Origin: Phallusia mammillata
Taxonomy: Eukaryota; Chordata; Ascidiacea; Phlebobranchia; Ascidiidae
NCBI GenBank assembly: GCA_003260075.1
Contig: QLIY01000180.1
Span: forward strand, 1 to 64,000
Direction: 5' to 3'
DNA length: 64,000 nucleotides
Notes under the pieces: generated by a model
Seen by the model: the letters and a program-made list of their open reading frames with translations, nothing else
What the model was told of the DNA's origin: nothing
Databases searched by the model: none
Shown here: in pieces, positions 39,801 to 52,356 of the stretch
Layout of the letters: each line of letters begins with the position of its first letter
How positions within the stretch are numbered: the first letter of the stretch is position 1
Translations under genes and position numbers: made by a program

Positions 39801-42800
39801 TCTCCAGCCTGTTCGTACACTAGTGTCTTTGATCGCCGGTAGTTGCGGGCACTTGTGAGCATTGTCTGTATACATGCATATAGGTATAACAGCACCATGT
39901 TGCATCTATATCAAAGTTAACAGATTCCTTAAAACATATTCAGTTTGGTCGAGCAGGAAAACATATTTTGCAAGAAATGGCACTTGAACAAATAAAATGC
40001 CCTTTTCATTGTTTAAAACCGAAAGTTGGGGGGGGGGGCCTGTATACATGTATATAGGTATAACAGCACAATGTTGCATCTATATCACAGTTAACAGATT
40101 CCCTAAAACATATTCAGTTTGGTCGAGCAGGAAAACATAATTTGCAAGAAATGTCACTTGAACAAATAAAATGCCCTTTTCATTGTTTAAAACCGAAAGT
40201 TGCCACTTGGTGTCTTATCATAGTACGCCAGGTCTATTAAAGGCGTTGTACCGAATCAGTCTTGGTTTCTTATGTTTTACAGAATTGACCAGAAAAGAGA
40301 TCAATTACTTACATACGTACAAGCATAACCCACTCCTGTGACAAACTTCCTCGAACACAAATGTTACATACTTGTTTTACGAGGTATATAAACAACGAAG
40401 TAGTTTTTTATCTTTCATTAGCGGCCATGAGTTAGAGAAAATCCATTTTACACACCTCAAACACTGCGTTCACTCCACAAATGATTGTAACTCGCTCCTT
40501 AGTGGACAAGCTACTGTTCATGACGCCCTTTAACTCTTCTTCTATCAAATGCTCAAATATTTCCTCAATTCGTGATACCTGAAAGCAAAACAATCAAACA
40601 TATACATATATATATAGTGCAAACACCAAAAGGCCAAAACCGCGAAAGCTCTTTTGAGTTACTTGCCTCTCTGTAGAAGAAGTCTTTATGGGGGGGGGGG
40701 TAGTGCAAACACCAAAAGGCCCAAACCACGAAAGCTCTTTTGAGTTACTTGCCTCTCTGTAGAAGAAGTCTTTATGGGTTAATCCTCCCACGTTTCCGAT
40801 TTTGCCCCTTGCCTTTAGGGCTCTTCGAATCGCCGCGTCAACAATACCTGTGTTTACATATTTATGTGTACCACGTGATCAAAAACCGTGTATGTGAACT
40901 TGCGTACCTTGGTGGGTTGGATGTTTGCGAGCAAGGCTGATCGACGCACAAAGTTTCTCCGAGTGCTCGCACAGCAGCCACTTGGTGGCGATCTTCTCTT
41001 TGCCGTTAGGAAACTGATGAAGCGAATCCCAAACGCCCACCTAACCAACAACACAAAATGCTGCAAAAACCATAGTGCTAATATTTTATCCCATATTACA
41101 TACACTAAGCTGGCCTATTCTGAAACGGGTACAGATTTAAGTTCTATCCAAAAGAAATGCGTATTTTAAGGCAAAAAATAAGCAAACTGCAGAAAAGAAA
41201 TAAGAAAATTTAAGACTAACTTCTGAAAGGAATTTAAGGAACATCCCATGAGCGCTTTGTTTATCTTCGAGCTGGTGCTGAAGTATAAGAGAACCCGATG
41301 AGCCGCCATATTCCGAAGATACGTCTTCAACACAACACAAACAGCTATTATTCTACATGGCAAAGCGTAACATACTAGAGCAAAACCAAAATATCTTCCA
41401 GGTTTTAACATACAACAAACCATGAGAGTACTGAGTACAGGTTTTTTGATTAAATATCCACGATACCCTTGACTGTGTAAAAGGGTAGTGCAAAAATTTA
41501 CACAATTTTTTGCTTGCTTAGCGACTGCAGTTTCCGTTTTAAATATATTTCTGGCACAAGTAACGTCACATTTGGATATTCGACGAGCTCTAAGCGTAAC
41601 GGCTGATGACATTCGAAGCAAAAATAGCAGCAAACCTCTCAATGGAATTGATATTTACATACGGTTGTGCTCACCATGCGGCACTGACTCGGCCCAACGA
41701 GGATCTGAGGCAGGGTAGTCGTCCAAAAGGTCACAACTAACAACTGCTACAGCGTTATCCAAGGCAGTGTTCTGTCGACCAGAGGGAAACGCCTCTGCCA
41801 TCAAGCTCTGCGCTTGTTTCTGCAAAAATGGAAACATATTACTATTAATGCATAATTGCATGCTGCTAAACAACTTGGATAAACTTGGCATGAAGTCTTG
41901 ATTTAAATGGCATGAGTAAAAACGAGCCGGCACCAGCATCCTACCAAGTTATGTCGGCAATAGTGAAGGAAAGCAGCCTGCAAGCGTTGTGCGCAGTTAT
42001 CACTCGATTCCAATTGTTCCATCTTGGCTTGAGTCAAAACTGGGGTACCTGGAATGCTTTGGAGCAGCGATGTGTCAGGAGTCTAAAATAACAGCAAATA
42101 ATTATTCAGTCGTATGATTGATTTTTATCCTCGGTGGGTAGGAAACGCCTATGCATCATGCTCACTAGAAGTCCGATGTCGACCTACCTGTTTTCATACA
42201 AATCCGTTGAATCATTTTTATTTGCTTTTTTTAATTTAGAAAGTTGGTGACTTAAATTTAATTTAAATTTTAAACCCATCGGGGTATACCAAGTTTAAGC
42301 AATCGTCACGTTTCAGGGAAACACAAGTGGTCGAAAAAGTTACAACATCACATATAGATGAGGGTTGCTGGTAGGTCATATTCTTGTACCAAGGCATTAA
42401 GATCAGATCCAAGTTTGGGGCCCGGTTTGCCTCAGAGTATTTGAATGGAATTGTAATGGTGCGAATCGCGCACTTAAAACCCAATTGTATACAGTGGAAG
42501 TGACCTTGGCATCAGCATAACAGATAACTTAACTGTCCGGTAAATTCCGTTCCGCTTTACACAAACACAACAATCATTCGTCCCTGTTTTAGCTAAGCAG
42601 TACCTATGTGCAGTTGTGGCAAATACACAAGGGATTTGTTATTACATGTTAAACATACATGTTTAATGTTAAGAGAGAGAAAATTCTCCTGCAGGTCGTT
42701 ACATTGTATACACCATATAGACCGCAAGCGCCCTCACAAATATGAAAAGCTTCAACAAGCCGCTAGAGTTAGTTTGTCTTCTTACTGCGGTTAACCTTTG

Positions 42801-45800
42801 TTTTGTTCCGACTGAAAAGGCATGTTAATAGCAAGCATTTAGGCGGCGATTTCGGAAGCAATGACCTTTCAAGGTCGAACAAAGCATGACGCGCAACTCT
42901 CTCCCCTGCTTACAAAAAATGCCGCTAATTTGGGAACAGCCCTAAAAAATTTTCGTTCTCAGCCAAAGCGGACACTTGAAACGAAGTGCGCTGACGTAGT
43001 GATGACGACAAACGAGAGCAGTCTGTCAACGAGGGAATATTTTCAGTTTGTGTCGAGTAGAAAGCAGTTTGTTTGAGATGAAAAAGTGGTCTGTGGATAG
43101 ATTTGGATATTGGGGATAGATTTGGATAACTAAAACTTCTTACGACCAAACCGTTATAAGGAAAAATAAAGTTTTAGTTACACAACGAACAGGTATAAGT
43201 TTCTTTAAAAAACCCAGTGCCTACACTATATGTACAAGTCTCATAAGCGAAAAAAATATTTAGAAATCATGTCAAGTAGCATGAAAATTTATTGACTCGT
43301 GCTCAGCGACTAGAACCCAAGGTCAATTAAAGTTAAGAATTACACAAAAAATGCAAGATCCTTAATATCTTGTACAAGGATTTTGTTGAGTCAAACAACC
43401 AAAACTGCATGATCAGCAGCAATTTCGGTAACAATAGTCAAGACTTAACGGACGCCGTTTAAAAATATCTTCCCAAAATACCGCGGAACGCATTACATGA
43501 CGTTGTCGAGTCGAAGGCGTTTGTTCACACAGGGGAGAGATGGGAAAATAACTCGAAGTGAACAAAACGACCAAGAGTCGACCTTTAGGGAGATGTTCCC
43601 CGCTGGATGAAGTGAACAGAGCGAAGAACGGATTTTGGTAACATAAACCTGTATTAGGTTGCTGCGTGCGCCACAAAGCCCATGCCGTCTTAACGTGAGC
43701 AGGGCGTTTTAGCTTGTATATTGAGCTGGAATTTGCTGGCTGTGAATGTGACGATGGGCAATGAACTTGATCGTGCTGAGCATTTTGACGATGAGAACAT
43801 TTCGTGGAAGAATAGCGAGCCTCATTGCAAGCAGTTTGAGGTAGGTAACGAGTTTTTTTATTTTGCTAATACGATATTATGGAATTTGAATTTGGCTGTT
43901 TTTTGTATCATTACAAACATTTAATAAAAAACCTAATTGCGTGAGTACCTGTGTATATCATCAGTACAGGTTGTGACAACAGCAATTGTTGTAACGTCTG
44001 CATAATGTATTCTATAAATACACGTTTTCTGGTAGTCGGTTTTTGATTAAATTACTTTTCGAGTCCGTGCATAATGGCCATATTAAACATTAACGCAGTA
44101 ATAAATAACCGTACTTTTCCTAAAACGTTGTTTTTTTTTACTTGTCAATGGATTTTAGCGCAGCAATAGATTAGGAGTGGTTTATTGGATTTACTCTGCA
44201 AAACAGCAATATTTTAGAAACTGCAAAGAATGCAATTTTAGCTTTTGGATTTTAGCTGAAGTATTCGCTTGCAATCAATGGTTCTATTCATTGATTTCGT
44301 ACGCACGAAAAAGCAGTTTTTTTATTTCGCAAAACAAATTAGTCAAGCTATCCAGAACGAAGAGGCGGATTCACGGCACGTTCATTCAATTTATTTTAAC
44401 TTTAGCGAATATTCTTTTTAGGCACTGGCCATGATTCTTCCACGCACACCGTCCTACTTAGGATTGGTCGCACTCAACCTCAACAAAGCGCGAGTACGGG
44501 AAATATCAACTTCGTGTACTAAAGCATACACCAAAGCGAACAACGAAAATAAAGGTATTGTTTTGTCCTTGTTTGCGTTAAAGTTAATATTCATTTATTG
44601 GTCGCGCCATTTTGAAAATAGCGTAGAGGACTCGATACGCAAATTTCTAACCTTTCGAACGAAAGTTGTAGACAATTACTTATCTGCGGGTTTTTTTCAA
44701 ACAGTACTAATTTACAGCCGAGTAACAGGTCAACTACCGAACATTTAACAGACAGTCATTCGAATGGTCAAAAAACAAAATTTTAACAACTGTGCAGCCG
44801 AGTATATTCCTTGCTGGCAGTTTTCCTATACAAGCAACCAAAAAAGATACGTATTTAATAAACCCGACCGCTATAAAACAAAGGAAAAAACTATTTAACC
44901 AAGCGTCTTGCAATTTTCGTTAGGCGAACAGCAGAAGCAGATACAAGTTCTAACCAAGTATGCTCTACTATTGGAATGGAAAAACAATAACAAAGCGCCA
45001 ACTAGCGGACAGCTCGAGCAGCGATTGTGGCAATCTGGCTACGATTCGCCCGCTTACGAGGAAATACTAAAAAAACGTTGGTCGCCGAAATCCTCACAGC
45101 GCCACAACACAAAGCAAGGTGAAAATGCTGACAGAAGTTTGCTATTCTCCTACCTCCAAGTCGACCACCAACACGTTGGAAATTTAATGCAAACGTTGAA
45201 GCTGCATTCTAAAGCAGAGAATTCAACTAAAACGCAAAGCCAAGACACCAATAGTGCTAATATCAAAAGTGATAAAGCGGTCACCAACAACACAGCATGG
45301 CTTATACCACCTGGTAATACAGCTATGAAACGCAAGGCCTTTAGGTCGCAAATGAATACCAAAGAACTTGTATACGTAGAGGTTGCGGACGTGAGCACTC
45401 AAACCGTATTTGAGTCGGATGAATTCTGAACTCACGCAGGTTCTTTTGTTTTAAACACACCTGTAACACGGAACTTGAGTTGTTCAAAATTGATTCCTCC
45501 ATGGAAGGTGGGAGTCGGCTTTGCAAAGAAGTTGAACACGTGACCAGACCGTTGGCAGCGCTGAGGAAGACATACTTTCCACCACAATCCCCTCCACCCA
45601 AAAGTCGGTCACCTAAACAATTGATTGACAAGTTAAGATGAAAGACAAGGCTTAAAGTATTTGTTCATTTTTTTAATAAAAAATGTCAAAATGCCTTATG
45701 TTTCTTTTATCTTATTTTTATTTTTCTGTGATACCATTTAACAACAATCTTGTCACTGTTTATATTGCTTTGGTCTCAACAAGAAAATCACTCTGTGTAT

Positions 45801-48800
45801 CTTTACAGTGATTGCTTTACCTGTGTGAGACATAAAAAACAATGATTTGTGTAGAAAGTTATGAGAGTACCCTGGACAAACTGTTGATAAAGTTAATATA
45901 GTTTACAATTCTTTGGTCATTCTAGAATTTTACTTGACATAAAACATGAAAAAACTACACGATTCTTTGAGCTTTTAAAATTTCATAATTGTAGCATACA
46001 AAACAAGATCCAGACATATGATGTTAACCGTTCCAGAAGTATTGATACAAAGAAGCTAACATATCAATGTACCAGTTAATGATGTCTTGTTAGATATAAA
46101 TAACATAGTGCTCAATATGGTTGTAAGTGTAAAGGGTGTGTTATTCCTTTATTGTGTGTCACACTTATCCAGTGTGGTCATTTACCTCCAATGTTAAATG
46201 GCACATTGTCTTCTGACTTTGAAACATCATCACACATCAAAGCCTTCACAATCAGTCTTTCACTCGACCACATCGCAATGTGCTGTACAGTGTGGTAGTT
46301 GGGGTCTTCAACCACTATTTTGAATGATAGCAGGGTGTTGTCTATTTTTTTCTGCACAAAGGCTTGTGTTAATACTCATAGACAACCTGATACAAAAAAC
46401 TCCACTTTCATTAAAGCTTAAAATCAAACCTGATCAAATGGTGAAGAAAATTCAAAGGCAACAACATCAACGTTGGCAATGTTGTGAAGATCTGATATAA
46501 TACAGGCAGCATAGTGAAGTTGAGATGATCCATCGGATGTGTCAAGCACAGCAACAAGCAACACACTTTGTCCATTGCGTGAAGCATATGTTATGTCAAG
46601 GGGCCACAACTGCAAATCTTTTTTGTTGTTTCCCTAAAAAAGAACAAGGGCTAAAAATGTGGCTCCCATCATTTCACACATACTATATATTCAAGTCTCA
46701 GTATAGAAAAGGGTTTCCTTGTCGTAGTGAAATCAACTAAATAGGACTATAATACTCCCATGTGAAATCAACTAAATAGGACTATAATATTCATAAGTGC
46801 GGGTATCCACAGGTTTCAATAGAGGGTCACAGGAACTTTTTAAAGCTCTGCAGGTCAGTTTCAGTTGAATTCCACAAATTTCCACAAATATGTATTTAAG
46901 CAAAACATAAGCTAAGGGTAAGAATAAAAGATCACTACTTGTTAAAGTATTTTGAATCATCATGCAAGAACAATTTCAACTACGGGATTACCATATTTTA
47001 ATGATCGAAGATGTTATGTCATAATGAAAACTTAAACATATGGTGCGCATACAATCAGCCTCTTTTTGTTCTTGTTATGAATAAAACAGCAGTGCTATTT
47101 GCAGGAGAAAAATACACGTTTTTGTACACATTTTGAAAAACAGTGGAAAAACCTTTACCCAAACTGCTTCTGAAACTTTGTGAGCAAGTTGCACGAAAAT
47201 GTCTATTTCACTGATAACTTGAACATTGGTGATTTCATTTTGCTGATTGAAAGTGATTTTCCACTGTTGAAGGGTGTTGCTTGTGAGAAGAAACAATTCA
47301 TAGTCACTTTTACTAGATAAGCGCCTTCCAATAACCTGATTTATCTAAAAAGAAAAAAGGAAAAAATTCCAAGACATGCAAACAACAATAACAGTAGAAC
47401 TAATTATGGCAGAATTGTTGCCATAAAAATACATGGGTAGTGTAAACAAAAATGGTCAATGCTTTTCTTTGCAAAACATCACAATAAAAAATATGTTTAT
47501 GATGTAAAAAAGTATGCATTAAAGAACACAAAGAGGTTAGATAAGTTGTGTACAAAACCTACATCAATGGCTTGTGGGGATGCGGAAAAGAAGAATGACG
47601 AAACTCTCCTGCCAATCCCAGACAACATCCCAGTAGCTGAGTGAAGTTGACGACATGATATACCATTCTACAAATCAATATTTTCCTGTGTACTAAATTA
47701 TAATAACATTAATCATAGTCCTACAGCGTAACAATAGTCCAACTAATATAACTGTCAGGTCTTCTTCAGCAATTTTTGTCTAATTTGTGTATTAGCTAAG
47801 TTCACTGATTCAGTATGGCCTTCACTGGGCTTGGCAGACTGTGATTTAGCTAAATTCACAATGCACATAGAAAAAAGACAGTAAAACAACATAAACTTTA
47901 CCTGAATAGAACACTCCACAAAATACAATGTTCCAGTTGTTGACGTAACAACAAAACCATGAGGTTGCAGAGAAACAATGTTAAAACATTGTTCAGTTTC
48001 TGCTGACATCTCAACTTGTGCATCAACATTTGACGACGTTGACAATAAGATGTTGTTCCAGAAAACAATGTGACCTAATGTAGATACTGCAACCACTGAA
48101 ATAGAATTCCCGCTTCGATCAGATGGTCCAATCCAGACCAGATCTGATGCATAATCACCAGTTTCTTCAACAGATGGCAACGTTAATTGCTTGCAAACTG
48201 AAATCTAGAAAAAATTTGGAACTTTATGACAATTTGAACTAGTTTAGTTTAAATTTAACTCAGCTGTACTAAAACAAGGAGCACATTCTAAGAAGGGAAA
48301 AATGGTTCTTGCTAAATAGTCACAACTTTCATACCTTATTTCCAGTGTTTTGATGAGACCAAACAAATAGCTTTTGTTTAGAAATGAGTGAAGACCAACC
48401 ATTTCCACAGATTCCAACCGATAAAGTAGCAAAATCTTAAAAAAATTTTTGGAGGCTGATAAAAAATGTTTTTTAGTATTTTTTGCTTGTTTCTTGTTTG
48501 TATCAACAATTAATAATGCTGTGCAAATTCGAGGTCTTTTGCCAATTACCTTCTGCTAAAGTAATAGCTTCCGTTACCAAAACAGGTAAATTAGAATCAT
48601 AAGACTGAATAGAATGAGATGAAGATCCAAACACTGTGGTGACAGTTGGAGAAGCTAGGGATGAAAAATTGCCCACAGCTGGGCTTCTAGAAAACATAGA
48701 AAATAGCAGTACAGTTAGCATTTCAGCATATATCTAAAAAATGGCATTTCGGAAAACATACCTGGGAGCAAGGGATCTACGGAGCAAGGACGTTCTTGAC

Positions 48801-48886
48801 CCATCCCTAAGAGGATTTGTTCTTGGTGTTAATGTTGATCTTCTGCTTGTGGAACCAGTTGGCCTTTTTCTGCTTGGCGTAAACAT
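36859..48886 (-). CDS. NUP133: Nuclear pore complex protein Nup133
   Basis: Twenty-four exons join in phase to 1175 residues (human 1156): 48886-48762, 48686-48550, 48435-48335, 48204-47902, 47667-47563, 47344-47159, 46633-46430, 46351-46186, 45612-45461, 42082-41945, 41819-41675, 41324-41221, 41040-40908, 40847-40753, 40578-40456, 39865-39731, 39391-39187, 38847-38714, 38620-38461, 38184-38035, 37780-37662, 37595-37491, 37395-37239, 37004-36859. The disordered N-terminus is Arg/Ser/Thr-rich. A beta-propeller follows to about residue 490 ([30 protein letters not shown]). The alpha-helical C-terminal half carries the strongly conserved [17 protein letters not shown] at about 571-586, LLCEHSEKL, and a final [11 protein letters not shown]. 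It is a scaffold subunit of the Y (Nup107-160) complex. Intron 9 (3.4 kb) contains a gene on the other strand. Exon 14 ends at a GC donor and has a partial false duplicate. Confidence 0.95.
39866..40203. other. Duplicated flanks around a 10-G placeholder (NUP133 intron 15)
   Basis: Copy 1 (39866-40028) and copy 2 (40039-40203) are about 162 bp each with scattered SNPs. Of the 11 G, one is real (copy 2 reads gaaagttgcc), leaving 10. Copy 1 begins right at the acceptor of exon 16. Confidence 0.82.
40615..40776. other. NUP133: Duplicated end of NUP133 exon 14 around a 10-G placeholder
   Basis: Copy 1 (40615-40690) repeats the last part of exon 14 (HKDFFYRE) and its GC donor. The complete exon is in copy 2 (from 40701). 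Copy 2 reads tttatgggtt, so one G of the 11 is genuine. The partial exon is best treated as an artefact, not an alternative exon. Confidence 0.8.
40751..40752 (-). other. NUP133: GC splice donor in NUP133 exon 14
   Basis: TACAGAGAG|GCAAGT joins DFFYRE to [11 protein letters not shown], matching the family's REVSQV pattern. Both allelic copies have GC, so it is not a base error. Confidence 0.85.
42083..43753. other. Intronic DNA of NUP133 intron 9 before the nested gene
   Basis: No exon was recognised on either strand. The part just before 43754 is the presumed promoter of the nested + strand gene. A ggttctagtc string on the minus strand near 43310 resembles a pol III B box, but no tRNA could be folded. 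Confidence 0.45.
43754..45429 (+). CDS. Unrecognised 241-residue protein nested in NUP133 intron 9
   Basis: Three exons (43754-43840, 44422-44554, 44924-45429) join with good GT-AG sites and matching phase. The protein starts [14 protein letters not shown], contains a basic helical stretch [14 protein letters not shown], then [19 protein letters not shown], then [19 protein letters not shown], and ends in a polar Ser/Thr/Asn-rich tail with a terminal FESDEF. No membrane segment or signal peptide is seen. It lies entirely within an intron of NUP133 on the opposite strand, its stop 32 bp from the NUP133 exon 9 donor end. I do not recognise the family. Long second and third exons without stops support it being real. 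Confidence 0.65.
46727..46798. repeat. NUP133: Tandem duplication of about 36 bp (NUP133 intron)
   Basis: 'gaaatcaactaaataggact' followed by ataata occurs twice head to tail, with no G run between the copies. It is a real small tandem duplication. Confidence 0.7.
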
Positions 48887-49133
48887 TCCCAACAATTATA
48901 ATTTTTAGTAGAACAGCTTACAAACATAAAAATGTATTGAATAAACGGTGCAAAGTTCAACTTTTGTATTGTAAAATCACAGGTAATTTAATTGCAATTG
49001 GGATTTGAAAATAAATCACCCAATGTCCCCACTTTGTTTGCTAGGGTGCCTGTTTTTGCAATTGTTTTAAGTTAACAAACATTACATATTTGTACTAGTG
49101 ATGGGACGATACCAGGTTTTGAAGCGAGTACCG

Positions 49134-49179
<46 letters not shown>

Positions 49180-51065
49180 GTACACTAGTATGTCTATGTC
49201 AGTCCTCTACAATCAGAAAAATCAAACTACCTTAGCATGCTCACAACATGGTTACTCCTAACAATTTTTAAAGTTATGCTAAATTTTCTGTCTTTGTGAA
49301 TTTTGGGGTATTTACTTTCAATGCAGTTGTGCAAAGTTTTGTCCCATAATTTTCTTTGTTTGGTTGGTTCTTTTTTTACATTTTAAATGAAAAATAAGTT
49401 TTATAATGTATTAAACTGGTCTTGGGGTCTACTTTCTAGAATCGAAATTTCAAAACAATTTTTCTAAAATACCCAATTATTCTACTTTGAACAAACATCC
49501 CTGAACTTGAGCTAGTCATAGGTTCATAATCAGCCCCTTGTCGGTACGTAATTAATTACTCATAGGACACAATACAAAATGACAATAAATTCAACAATGT
49601 GTTAACATTGTATTTAAACCTAAGTCTGCACTTCATGCATAATTGTGACTATTGTGTATTATTAAAACGATGCGCTTGCGAGTTGCGAGCATTTAGCGCC
49701 ACTTCGCAAAACTAAAACTCCCCAAATTACACGACAAGTCGCTGAAGCATGAAGTTTTTTTTATTGCGGCGGGGTTGTTGTTTTGTTCATGAAAATGCCT
49801 TGTATCGCCCACAATGAACGCAAAAACGTGATTTACAAAAGTTGAATTTGTCTCTATAATTGATTCAAGCCTATTGTCTGTATTCTGTCGGCCCTACAAT
49901 TGTTTGGTTTAAAATACCCCATGCTCTTGTTTCTGTTTGGCCTAAAAACTATATAGGCTAACTATAAAATTTAAATTTAAAGGCGTTGTCAACAAAAAAG
50001 TGAATTTCACCGGTTTAACTCTGTTTAAATGATTGCTACCAGCTATGCTGCACCGCGTGTTCATTTCTGATACAAATTCGTCTCGTTTGGGATACCATAC
50101 AGCGCATGGCGAGTTAGGACACGGAGGTAGCCTAATGTGGAAATGCACTTATTTGTCATTACCGACACTTTTCATCATTGCGTAGTCGATTTCTCCACCC
50201 CTATTTTCTGTAAAGTGCGTCCCACACGATCAGTATATCTTTAAGTGGACACCAGCGCTCTCCAGGGCAGATTAGCCTATAACAAAAAAATGCTGCAGAA
50301 TAATTCAGGGGAGAGCGCTGTGCAAAAATTCAGTGATTCTCAATCGAACACAACCACAAGGCAATCGGTTTGATAGGAACCATGTAGCAAGATGGTAAAT
50401 AGTTTTAGAAGCATTGGCTATGGCCTAGGCTGTACTTAATACTTTAGACGCCTAATCTAACTTGAAACGTAGGCTATACTGTGAAACGAGTTTCATATGA
50501 TCATCAGCCATATTTGAAAAACATCTCTGTAAAGCAAAGTAGCCTATCCAAGGCCCATTGAAATTGGTAAAAACATTGTTTTCAAACCGATTTTTCACAC
50601 TATTGAAGGATCTGTTCACAAGTCCAATGAGAAATATAACGGCCCAAATAGACTTAACAAGTGCACTGACATGCTTCATTCTTCAAGCGTTTCGGCAAAT
50701 GCTCTTGTCATCTTCAGTAACATGAGCGTATAAAGAGTTTAATTCAAAATATTTTATTCTTTGATTGATTTTGACTTACGCAGAACAGTAAAGACAATTG
50801 TAATACAATGCAATGACGATTTCCAACATTTATTGAGATAGTCAAAATATTTCATTGCGCATTGTAGTGCAAAAGCAAAGCAGTTCAAAAGTAGCTTCCT
50901 ACGCTACAGACAGACGCATTGCAGACATTAAAAATTGAAATAAGAAGAAAGTAAAACGTCAATGGAATTTAGATTAATGAAAAAACACTTGATGGCACAC
51001 ACTTGACTTGATGACAAAGAATATAGGCTACGCTTTAACAAATTTCGTGGTTGGTTTTCTTTACT
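48887..51065. other. Intergenic region upstream of NUP133
   Basis: This contains the NUP133 promoter region, a truncated hAT end followed by a 40-G presumed gap, and from about 50740 the 3' UTR of the small gene at 51066 (minus-strand gaataaaa near 50755). No other exon was supported. Confidence 0.5.
49098..49178. other. hAT-like left terminus running into a 40-G gap
   Basis: 'tagtgatgggacgatacc' starting near 49098 has the form of a hAT terminal repeat (compare tagtgatgtacc at 14150). The element is cut after about 40 bp by 40 G (49139-49178), and the matching right end is absent. This is what would be seen if a repeat could not be assembled across. Confidence 0.5.
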
Positions 51066-51347
51066 CTAAGTTGGTCTGAAAGCTCCACCTGGGTTACCTG
51101 GAGCTAAAAAACTTCATTAAATTGAATTGATAATTGCTCAACAAAAATCAATACCTTGTCGTTGCGTTGGTGGGCGAACTGGCTTAAGCGGAGCATCTTT
51201 AAGTGGAGTTGGAGATTTAACTGAATGAAAGTTGTGATAAAACCAAATTCAAATGAACGAAAGTTTAACAAACTTACCCGATGGTGGTGTGGTGCCGATT
51301 CCAGCAATTTTACTCAGACCCTGAGTGACCGTCTTCTTTACATCCAT
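51066..51347 (-). CDS. Small basic protein, 55 residues, unrecognised
   Basis: Three short exons (51347-51278, 51220-51155, 51097-51066) have clean GT-AG junctions and matching phase. They encode MDVKKTVTQGLSKIAGIGTT followed by a Pro/Lys/Arg-rich tail ending GAFRPT and TAG. It is soluble, with no signal peptide or membrane segment. Three consistent junctions in under 300 bp argue that the gene is real despite its size. A poly(A)-like signal lies about 310 bp downstream. The function is unknown. Confidence 0.55.
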
Positions 51348-51553
51348 AATAAAAACCGGTTATAAAACAGAAGACCTGCTGTAGAAATTACTTGCCAATG
51401 CAACAAATGTACATGAAGCAATGTAATATAACTGCACCTGAAAAAAAAACGAAAAAGCGCCTCTAATTCTCAAACAGGATCAAACTCTTCTGCAAAAATA
51501 TTGCTATCTTGTCTTTTCGATAAATGAATCGCTCTACTTTTTTCTGTCCAAAC

Positions 51554-51736
51554 GACTATTAATAATGTCAAGCTCGTTTGAATACATTTGTCCTGCACAA
51601 CATTCGCTAAACTTTCCTCTTTTGTGACACAACAGCAGGGGGGGGGGGACTAACTTATTAATAGTGTCAAGCTCGTTTGGATACATTGGTCCTGCACAAC
51701 ATTCGCTAAACTTTCCTCTTTTGTGACACAACAGCA
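51554..51736. other. Duplicated flanks around a 10-G placeholder
   Basis: Copy 1 (51554-51637) and copy 2 (51648-51736) share 'ttcgctaaactttcctcttt'. The eleventh G belongs to the start of copy 2 (gacta). Copy 2 has an extra 'actt' and several SNPs relative to copy 1. Confidence 0.78.
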
Positions 51737-51817
51737 CCATACAAGGTAATCGAGTTCTCCAACAATTACCCAAACCTGCAGGTTTTAACATGCCAACCCG
51801 ACCAGCGCTACAAACAA

Positions 51818-52073
51818 GAGGAATGTACTGGGTGTTGTTTACCCTGGCGTATTTCGTCTTCATTTGCAATCGGGAAAAATTCGCAGTATCTTTGTGCGAA
51901 CGTCTAAATGCAGTGGTGGGATTTAATTTTTTTGTCAGTCGGTTCTATTACAAAAGTCATATTTTTCAGCCGGGGGGGGGGGAGAGGAATGTACTGCGTG
52001 ATGTTTACCCTGGCGTATTTCGTCTTCATTTGCAATCGGGGAAAATTCGCAGTATCTTTGTGCGAACGTCTAA
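51818..52073. other. Allelic copies differing by a hAT-like insertion
   Basis: Copy 1 (51818-51910) and copy 2 (51983-52076) match up to 'cgtctaaatg'. Copy 1 then runs into 'cagtggtgggattt', a hAT-like terminus, and breaks at 51972-51982 in G. Copy 2 continues with unique sequence 'tatttaccgaagcc'. The pattern fits a transposon present on one allele (candidate target site tctaaatg) and absent on the other. Confidence 0.65.
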
Positions 52074-52231
52074 ATGTATTTACCGAAGCCATTTATGAGC
52101 GCAAAGCAAACTTTGTTTTAGGAATGTTAAAGTTTCTTTCTATGACAGGGGGGGGGGGTGTATTTACCGAAGCCATCAAGGAGTGCAAAGCAAACTTTGT
52201 TTTAGGAATGTTAAAGTTTCTTTCTATGACA
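52074..52231. other. Duplicated flanks around a 10-G placeholder
   Basis: Copy 1 (52074-52148) and copy 2 (52159-52231) share 'caaactttgttttaggaatg' and differ by several SNPs. Copy 2 reads tatgacagtct, so one of the 11 G is real. Confidence 0.78.
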
Positions 52232-52356
52232 GTCTAAGAGTATTTAGCAATATATTCTTCCAAGTTTCAACTAAAGGGATGGCCGCCTAGTTGTCAGTAA
52301 TTCGTCGCGAACGTGTTCCATTTGTTGTACAGTGTTTATTATTGAATGTATTACGC

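Noticed and set aside
40615..40690. Extra NUP133 exon (second copy of HKDFFYRE)
   Set aside because: It is a partial duplicate ending at a 10-G placeholder, and including it would repeat the same residues.
47459..47644. Plus-strand frame ending [15 protein letters not shown]
   Set aside because: The opposite strand here is NUP133 exon 5 ([12 protein letters not shown]), which is conserved in the family, so the plus frame is a shadow.
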